64,000 bases of DNA. Origin: Tuctoria greenei (taxonomy: Eukaryota > Streptophyta > Magnoliopsida > Poales > Poaceae). Numbering within the stretch: position 1 is the first letter of the stretch; every line of letters starts with the position of its first letter. Made by a program: the position numbers and the translations under genes. Below are positions 57,538 through 64,000 of this stretch, one piece after another. The notes beneath the pieces are model-generated. The model worked only from the letters and a program-made list of their open reading frames with translations, was not told where the DNA came from and ran no database searches. The stretch covers positions 269,835,560-269,899,559 of the forward strand of contig JAYESD010000001.1 in assembly GCA_036927565.1 (NCBI GenBank). The letters run 5' to 3'.

Positions 57538-58090
57538 GAGAGCAAACGCATAGATACGCAAGGGACTCAAGACGCACACTTATGAGCGCTTGAAGAAACA
57601 TGGCACCAACTGATAGAAGAACTTCTGTCTGCATTGCGGGCAAGTCGGACTACACCGAGCCGGGCAATAGGAGAGACCATTCTTCTTGGTGTACGGAGCT
57701 GAAGCAATCCATCCTCTGGAGATCACCATAAGGTCTCTTCGGGTCCAAACCTTCAATGAAGCCACGCAGGATCAGCTCCGGTGTGAAGACATGGACCTCG
57801 TCGATGAGGCAAGGTGCCAAGCAGCTGTCCGTAATGCACGCTACTGTCAGGCGCTTCGACGCTATCATCAAAGGTATGTGCGCAACCGACAGCTGGAGGA
57901 AGGCGATCTGGTGCTATGGCGAATACTTACTTGAGAAGGGGTGAACAAACTTTCCCCCAGCTGGGAAGGTCCCTTTCGAGTCATCAAAGTTTCCCATCCC
58001 TAATGCGTCCGCTTGGCAACAGAGGAAGGGATACCACTTCCCAATCCCTAGAACATCGAACACCTCCTTAAGTTCTACACTTAGTTACAT
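57538..58090 (+). pseudogene. Integrase C-terminal part of element F
   Basis: After the GAGAG duplication the frame continues from AER with a run containing stops (near 57550 and 57609), then frame-shifted TTPFFLVYGAEAIHP-like sequence (MVYGAEAIHPLEITI at 57686), RYHQRYVRNRQLEEGDLVLWRI, a TGA near 57932, and SWEGPFRVIKVSHP. This is the end of a Gypsy integrase without chromodomain, as in Tat elements. Broken. Confidence 0.85.
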
Positions 58091-58780
58091 GGAGGTGAGT
58101 CTGTATTTGCATCAAATGTATATTATAGAGTCTATGAACAAAGTCGGGAGGGTCTTAGATCAAAAGTGCACCTAACTTGGTCCTGTACTTTAGGTGTGTC
58201 TTTACCTTCCCTGGGTTAGAACAAGATGAATAGCACACTTAACTTGGTCCTGTACTTTAAGTGTGTCCTTGTCTCTCCTGCTATCAGACCTATAATGAAA
58301 GACATTTGTGCAAGCAGACTCTACGTGCATTTATTTTGCGCAAGCTCATTATTTTCATCACTTTTTACCTTTTTGTCAATAGCAATGTTGTGCAGTACAT
58401 TTAAAATATAGTCCTAGAGATTCATGTGATATATAAGTCTTATTGGTGATATTCTATCGGATCTCAGTATTGCTAGATGGCCTACTCGCCTGAAAATCAA
58501 AGCCAATGACAGGTTTAGAGTGCGCTATCGACTTAGCCTGGTCAAGCACCCTAAGTACGCCACTCTACCTATTCTGATGGGTCTCAGTATGGCGGGTCCG
58601 GAAGGCATTCATATCTAAGGAAGTTTAACCAGTATACTTATGTTGTCACAATGAATTGTTAGGATCTAAAGTTCAAAAAGGATAATAATTCACAAATAAG
58701 CTATAGGCAAGAGGACAAATTTTACTATTTTTCTTGTCTATTATGCACAAGAAAAATGAACAATTGACGGCAAACTACAT
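58091..58780 (+). other. 3' noncoding region of element F
   Basis: No supported gene. A direct repeat of about 35 bases (ACTTGGTCCTGTACTTTA…GTGTGTC) occurs at about 58171 and 58237. The rest is unremarkable AT-rich sequence. Confidence 0.6.
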
Positions 58781-58785
58781 GGGCG

Positions 58786-59135
58786 ATGGTGGATGCTACC
58801 GGAGCACCAAGCTCCGACAACCCCCAGGGGGCCCTTCATCGACGTTCTACGCGTTGACAGTGGGCGTTGTCGAAGCATCAAGCTCGGACAACCCTCAGGG
58901 GGCCCGCCGTCAACATTTCACGCATTGATAGTGGGTGCCGCCTAAGCATACAAGCTCTGATCACCCCTAGGGGGCCCGTCGTCGACGTTTCACGCATTGA
59001 TAGTGGGCACCGCCGAAGCATACAGGCTACGACAACCCCCAAGGGGCTCACCGTCGACGCTTCACGCGTTGACAGTGGGCGCTGCCGAAGCGTACAGGCT
59101 CTGACAAATCTCAGGGGGACCGTCATCGACACAAC
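58786..59135 (+). repeat. Tandem repeat of about 72 bp in the 3' region of F
   Basis: Four to five imperfect copies, marked by AGTGGG at 58859, 58930, 59002 and 59074 (spacings 71, 72, 72). Each also has a CACGC(A/G)TTGA(T/C) block and a CAGGGGGCCC-like block. Tandem repeats between pol and the 3' LTR are known in Tat-lineage elements. Confidence 0.85.
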
Positions 59136-59388
59136 AAAGGGTCCTTGGAGATTTCGGAAGTAAAGACTCAGATCTTGAAGCTATCATACTGGCTACGAGT
59201 TCAGAGCTATCATGTTTTCAAGACATTTTCTAAATCCTCATGGTAGATGTCCTCAATTTATTGAACACATCTACCAGGGGGCCAACAAGATAAAGGGCAA
59301 TGCATTGAAGACACAAAAATGGAATTCGAAAGGATTTCATTCATTCAAAAGTGGAGATTTACAAGTTGAAGGTACAAAGAGAAAGATC

Positions 59389-62300
59389 CTAGCTACTTGA
59401 GTTCCTCACGAAGAATGAAGCAACCTTCTCGGCGGCTTCTTGGACGCTAGCCTTGGCAGCTCCCTCTTCTTTGGCGATGGGTCCTTCGAACACCGGAGCT
59501 AGAGACATTGTGGAGTCTCGACTTAGGAAGCATCTCAGCACATACTCTGCGATGTTTTGAGCGAAAGACTTCCTTTCAGTCTCGATCTCGTCGACGACCA
59601 CATCTCCGATAGCTTCCAACTTTGCACCAGTGGAGTTGAGTGCCACTAGGGCCATGTCCATCTCTGGCTCTGGATCAGCTAGTCGAACTGAGCTGAATCC
59701 AAAAGGTAACAGAGCTTCATGTGCCCTTCCGAGGAAGTCCCAGATATGCTGGGACTCGACTGCTCTCGCACTTCGGAGTTCCTCTAGTGACCTCCTTGCC
59801 GAAGATAGCTCCGGAGAACCCTCGTTTGAGAAACGCTCGACCTCCTTTGCATGATGTTGAATTCACTCAGCCTGTAGCTTCTCTTGGTTAGTAACATTAT
59901 TTTCTCAGAGGTGAATTCGGCCTCGCCTATATGAAAGGTCCTTCTCCTTTGCCTTCATTTTGTCCTGTCGAGCAGAGACACCGCTTTCTCTTCTGTTGAC
60001 ATCTTGACCTGCCTATCACAACCGGTGCTTCTCTTGTTTGCACCAAGACTCAAATTCTTTCACACGATTAGCCAAGTCTTGGTCACCACGTGCCAGCTTC
60101 TGGGAGAGCTCATCCCCCCTCTAATGTATCTTATCTTCTTTTTCTTGGAGGTTAACCACCTTATTATCGAGCTCGTCCTGGCGCTTGAGGAGACTTTCCC
60201 TAACTCTTTGAGACTCTCTGAGCGGTAGTCGACCATTTCTCAGGCCCTCTGCGTGTGCTCATAGATCTTCTGAGTCTTCTTTTCAAGGGCCTTAATAGTA
60301 GCCTCTCGTTCATCCAGCGCCTTGTTCAGGCACGACTGTCGGGCCTTCTCTGACGCCACCCATTCCTCCTGGTTGGCGAGCCAGGACTGCGTCAGCTTCG
60401 TCTCGAAGAAGATATTTTGGCACCAACGCCCTAGCATGGTGCACTATTCTTCAAGAGACCTCTGCTCATAGTTGAAGGCAAGTTGGACCTGTCGGAGGCT
60501 GCAGCAGGCATTGTCAATTGACAGCTCCAGAGGGATTGGCTCCGGGCCTGCTTGGGGCTGTCCTCCAGTTCCTCCAAGTCTTCTGGGATAGTCGTTGGAG
60601 CCCATGGCATGAGCATGGACTCCAACAACTCGATGTCAGCGGGGCCGGTCTTTGGCAGTTCATCCATCTTCGGTGCGAGTGAGGAAGGTCCCGTAGCCAG
60701 ATCTTCTACCTCCAGAGTTGATGAGGAGGATCCTACAGCCAGAACTTCATCCATCGGCGCAGAAGTTGAAGGTCCCGCAGCCGGATCCCCTTGTGCAGGA
60801 TCAAGCATGGACAACTCCGATGTTGCCACCTCCGGAGCTGGCGCCGGGACTTCCATTGGAGCTTCATCAATCTCCGGCATTGATGTCGGAACCTCCGCAG
60901 CTGGCTCCGATGCAGCCGGAGCTTGCTTAGGCATTTCTTCCTCGTGGTCCGACGCTACCACAGGTTCTTCGGTCGTCAGCACTGAAGTCGTCTCCACGAC
61001 AGCTGACGTTGGAGCTATCGTGTCATCTGCCACAACCACAAGAGGAGGGGCTGGAGCAGTAGCAGAAGCTTCAGCTGGCACACTCTACGGAGCTGCAGTA
61101 AGCACCGAAGCTACCGTTCCCGCTTTCGACACTCTATAAAGAGAATAGAGAATTCAAGACAAAGCAAGAAACAAAATCAAGACATAAGCTAAAGATCTGT
61201 CCCTTACCTAGGGATGTTGTCGCTCCAGTTAGCACAAACCTTCTTCTTTGGACGCTTGGAGCTAGAGCCCGCTGTCATCAGTGTGGCAGAAGCTCCGGGC
61301 TCCGTGCTAGGTGTTAAGGAAGCTGCCGGCGCTGCCTCAGCTGGTACCTTCTTCGTCGGAGGATTCACTCCGGATCCAGAGCCTTTTGCTGGCACCGGGG
61401 CCAGAGTCGTCTTGTCGGACCCAACATCCTCTAAGGACACTGGTGCCGATGGATCAGCCAAAGCTAGAGGCACAACCAGCACGGATCTCAAACAAGGCTG
61501 ATGGGTATCTTCTCTCGGAGCGTCCCTCACATAGATCCCATCGCTTGTAGCCATCTTTCGCTTGCAGCTCGGGGTGACGATAGGATCTTTCCCTTTGCCT
61601 CGGCTTGAGGTTGACTCCTTGGAGGATGGAATTGCGGGGCCCTTGCCTTTGCCACTGACTGGCGCAGGATCAGAGCTTCCATTGGGACAAGGAGCTCCGG
61701 AGATCACGATCCCTACTGGAGGGGTGCTTCTATGCCTCTCCACAAGGCCTATGTTGTCAATCATCGACACCTAACTCCGGAACAATGTTTCGGGGAAGAA
61801 ACTCCGCCTGAGGTGTCAAATCGTCAGGATTAATGGCTTCATGGTGCAACTTTTGGAGATGAAGCTTCAAAGCCTTTTCATCCAAATTTGACCTGATGCC
61901 AACATCAATCCTCTACGAATCCATTTCTCCACTGAACACCCATGCTGGCCACTCCCTCGTCTTCAGTGGAGCCCACCGGTTGGTCAACTAATTTGCAATC
62001 ACCATCAGGAGAGTCACTCCTCCTTCAATGCACTTCTGGATCCTTGACAAGATCGGGTTATATGCCTCTGACAGCTTCAGGACCACCTCCCAGGCATCGG
62101 TGTCAACGACAGGAAGGTTGTCAGGCAGCTCCAGCATGTCATGATGATCCACCCTGATGACCACCCAATCCTTGTTCCAGCCATCCCACTTCCCGAAAGG
62201 GAACATCTTCAAGTACTTGAAGGGCAAGTTCTTGCACTTCACAAAGTAGTAGAAGCCGAGAAGCTCATTCTCTTTCCCGGTTGTGTGGACCTTGAAGAAG

Positions 62301-62836
62301 GTCCGGAAGAGCTCGATGCAAGGCGACACACCCACCCACATCTCGTAAAAATGGACAAATATCGCCACTAGCAAGAAGGGTGGGGGCCGAGGTGGTGGAG
62401 ATGCAGTCTGTAGAAGTCCAGCAGCATCAGCAAGAAGCTGGAGAATGGTGGATGAGCTCCACCATGGTGAACGCCTAGAAATATACAATCTCTCCGGTGC
62501 TTTCCTTCTTGAAGGGGAGCTTGTCGAGGCGAATCGAGTTCTTGAAAGAGTCGCTTGACCACCCCATGTAGGTGCAGACTCTAGACAACTCTTCATCGCT
62601 CTTGATCCGGCTGCGAGTAAGACCCAACTCCATCACCGCAAAGTGGAGCAGAAGTGGAAGAAGGGTTGCAAGGGAAGAGAGCTCTAAACGCAAGATCAAA
62701 TGAAAGCATAAGTAGTTCTCTTCCCATGCATACTTTCTCCCTTTAGTAAGCCTCTGCAATGCTTGGATGGAAACTACCTCTGGACCCGAATCATGAATGA
62801 CCTCGTCAATGACGAGGGGGCTCGGGTCTAGTTTGT
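59389..62836 (-). pseudogene. Antisense accessory gene of Tat element F (putative gypsy-type transposon domain), spliced, broken
   Basis: Minus strand, opposite to pol. Open from the edge of LTR I at 62836 (KLDPSPLVIDEV) through ELGLTRSRI and LDKLPFKKEST, with a frameshift near 62470. Then comes the conserved domain (VHFYEMWVGVSPCIELFRTFF, NLPFKYLKMFPFG, WNKDWVVIRV, about 62380-61990), similar to the 'putative gypsy type transposon' domain of grass Tat elements. After stops it continues as a Ser/Pro/Lys-rich part (61770-61208), an intron (61207-61134, GTAAG…TATAG) whose removal keeps the frame, a stop near 61086, an acidic Ala/Pro/Glu-rich stretch (61081-60431), a helical region and the end at 59389. 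Antisense ORFs are known in this lineage. Function unknown. Confidence 0.7.
61134..61207 (-). other. Putative intron in the antisense gene of F
   Basis: 74 bases, donor CCTAG/GTAAGG and acceptor TTTATAG/AGTG on the minus strand. Splicing joins codon AG-A (Arg) and carries the 61770-61208 frame into the 61081-60431 frame. Confidence 0.6.
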
Positions 62837-62983
62837 TGTAACACCCTCATTTTCATGCATCATGCCCTACATGCACTCATATACATGTTTAACATTAGCC
62901 CACAACAAGAGGAACGAGTTTAACATTGATTCGGAGCATTTAAAATTGATTTGGAGCAAAACCGCACTTAAAACGCAGGAAAG

Positions 62984-63255
62984 TGCGGACTAGTCCGATT
63001 TTGGTGAGGACTAGTCCGATTTCTCTCTCACTAAAAACGGACTTGTCCGATTTTGTGCGGACTAGTCCGATATTCCATGAATCCTTGGAATTTTGCTAAG
63101 TCCCTGGACTTTTCCGTACTAGTCCGGTGTTCCAGCGGACTTGTCCGTTTTTCCTCTCTGTTCAAATTCGGACTTGTCCGATTTTTGGCCAGACTTGTCC
63201 GATTTTCTCTCTGGACGACTTCGAACTAGTCCGGTCCTGTCCGGACTTGTCCGAT
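62984..63255. repeat. Palindrome array CGGACTWGTCCG in LTR I
   Basis: About eleven units (for example GCGGACTAGTCCGAT near 62987 and ACGGACTTGTCCGAT near 63038), upstream of the TATA box. Confidence 0.9.
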
Positions 63256-63418
63256 ATTTCGCGACTCCGAGTTGATCTTTTGTTTTACGACTTGTTTCTT
63301 GGGTTTCACGTTAAGTGGGCCTAGGTACGTCGTGCCTAACTCTTTTAGAGCCCATGTGAGACTCTAAACCGGCCTCTACTCATCCCAAAACTCGAAATCC
63401 ATCTAACCCTAGCCTCCA

Positions 63419-63431
63419 CCTCTATATAAAC
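63419..63431 (+). promoter_or_regulatory. TATA box of LTR I
   Basis: CCTCTATATAAAC about 165 bases downstream of the palindrome array. Equivalent boxes (minus) are in C (35670, 43363) and H (20170). Confidence 0.7.
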
Positions 63432-64000
63432 AGCCCCACCCCTTGGTTTGACATCTATTTGCCACTTTTCCACCCACCCAAACCCTAGTTCGTGGGGAGC
63501 CACCATCAAGGAGGGAGGAGAAGATCCCAAGCAAGAGGAAGAAGAGGAGGAAACGAAGGAGGATCAAGATCTCCACCAAGTTTCGTCCTTCACCACCAAT
63601 TCATCTCCAAGTTCATCACCAACCCTAGATCATCAAGATCCAAGTGTTACCTCCAAGTTTCTTGGTTCATTGGAGTTCTAAACACCTGGTATACCTTCTA
63701 TTCTCTTTTCCTTACATGAAATCAACCCCTAATCTCTGAATTTACGTCGATCTAGAAAACCCTAATCTGCTGATCTCGTCAAGTGCGGACTTGTCCGGTC
63801 CCTAGCGGACTAGTCCAATCTTTCTGGTTAAATTGTGTAGAATTGGTTCTAAAATTTGATCTAATCGAATCCAAACCTGTATAAACTTGTTAAAAGCTAT
63901 TAGAACTAGTTAGTGATCTTTAAAAGCAATCTAGTAACAAGTTCTACCTTGCATTTGCATCAATCATGCATGTCATGACATATTGAGTAATATTTGTGCA

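Larger units (their letters stand above)
15680..62836 (+). mobile_element. Element F: Tat-lineage Ty3/Gypsy retrotransposon, base layer of the nest, split by H, G and B
   Basis: Plus-strand pieces 15680-17984, 20788-23095, 24711-24948 and 57538-62836 join into one Gypsy order: gag, protease, RT, RNase H, a second RNase H, integrase, then a long 3' region with tandem repeats and an antisense gene. The second RNase H and the antisense ORF are features known from Tat-lineage elements. Neither LTR is in view: gag starts abruptly against the Athila LTR, and the right side is cut by LTR I. Many stops and frameshifts make it the oldest and most decayed layer. Confidence 0.85.
62837..64000 (+). repeat. 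I: Tekay-family LTR, 5' part, running off the window
   Basis: TGTAACACCCTCATTTTCATG… is the reverse complement of the C LTR end, so the LTR is in + orientation. It covers U3 with the palindrome array (62984-63255), TATA box CTATATAAAC at 63421, and the leader-like region. The last ~1.7 kb and any internal region are outside. Its insertion truncates the antisense gene of F. Confidence 0.9.

Noticed and set aside
60552..61139. Plus-strand 195-residue Ser/Gly/Ala-rich ORF in F
   Set aside because: Complement of the Ala/Pro/Glu-rich part of the antisense gene. Its composition follows from GC-rich codons and the frame has no domain.
63492..63719. Small Arg/Gly/Ser-rich ORF (MGSHHQGGRRR…) in the Tekay LTR, also in C (35349-35612 and 43039-43302)
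   Set aside because: Its repetition only reflects LTR copies. It lies in the transcribed leader region of the LTR and overlaps another equally open frame, so coding is not supported.

Overview
The window is a solid block of nested LTR retrotransposons from a flowering-plant nuclear genome, most likely a grass with a repeat-rich genome. This is inferred from the lineages present (Copia SIRE/Sirevirus, Gypsy Tekay chromovirus, Tat and Athila), the initiator-tRNA-Met primer sites and the depth of nesting. The species cannot be fixed from the sequence. I see no host gene, tRNA, rRNA, CRISPR array or bacterial feature.

Layout, oldest to youngest. The base layer is a decayed Tat-lineage Gypsy element (F, + strand). 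Its gag begins abruptly at 15680, pol runs in pieces to about 58090, and a 3' region with ~72-bp tandem repeats and a long antisense gene follows to 62836. An Athila-lineage Gypsy element (E, - strand, 1-15679, running off the left edge) abuts F inside F's gag. E itself is split by a complete SIRE-type Copia element (A, +, 689-10849, TSD GTTTT). F is also broken by a Tekay solo LTR (H, 17985-20787, TSD GGTCG/GGTTG), a Sirevirus solo LTR (G, 23096-24710, TSD GCCAT), a second copy of the A family in opposite orientation (B, -, 24949-57537, TSD GAGAG), and a Tekay LTR entering at 62837 (I, +, cut by the window end). B's 5' LTR was hit by a Tekay chromovirus (C, -, 33450-55826, TSD GTGTT). C's 5' LTR was in turn hit by a Sirevirus (D, -, 43923-55751, TSD CTCTT). 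Removing each insertion restores the host reading frame or LTR, which supports the order.

State of the elements. D looks very young and possibly competent: its LTRs differ by one base in an A-run, and gag, pol and an additional sense ORF are open. C has an open pol with chromodomain but a frameshift and a nonsense codon in gag. A and B are multiply broken but share two stop codons at the same sites. E lacks recognisable reverse transcriptase and integrase. F is the most decayed.

The most unusual signal is a 12-bp palindrome, CGGACTWGTCCG, in arrays in the LTRs of both Copia Sireviruses (D, G) and unrelated Gypsy Tekay elements (C, H, I). It also occurs inside D, upstream of the extra ORF and within the gag coding sequence. 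Other points of interest are D's extra ORF with its own apparent promoter and a spliced antisense gene in F.
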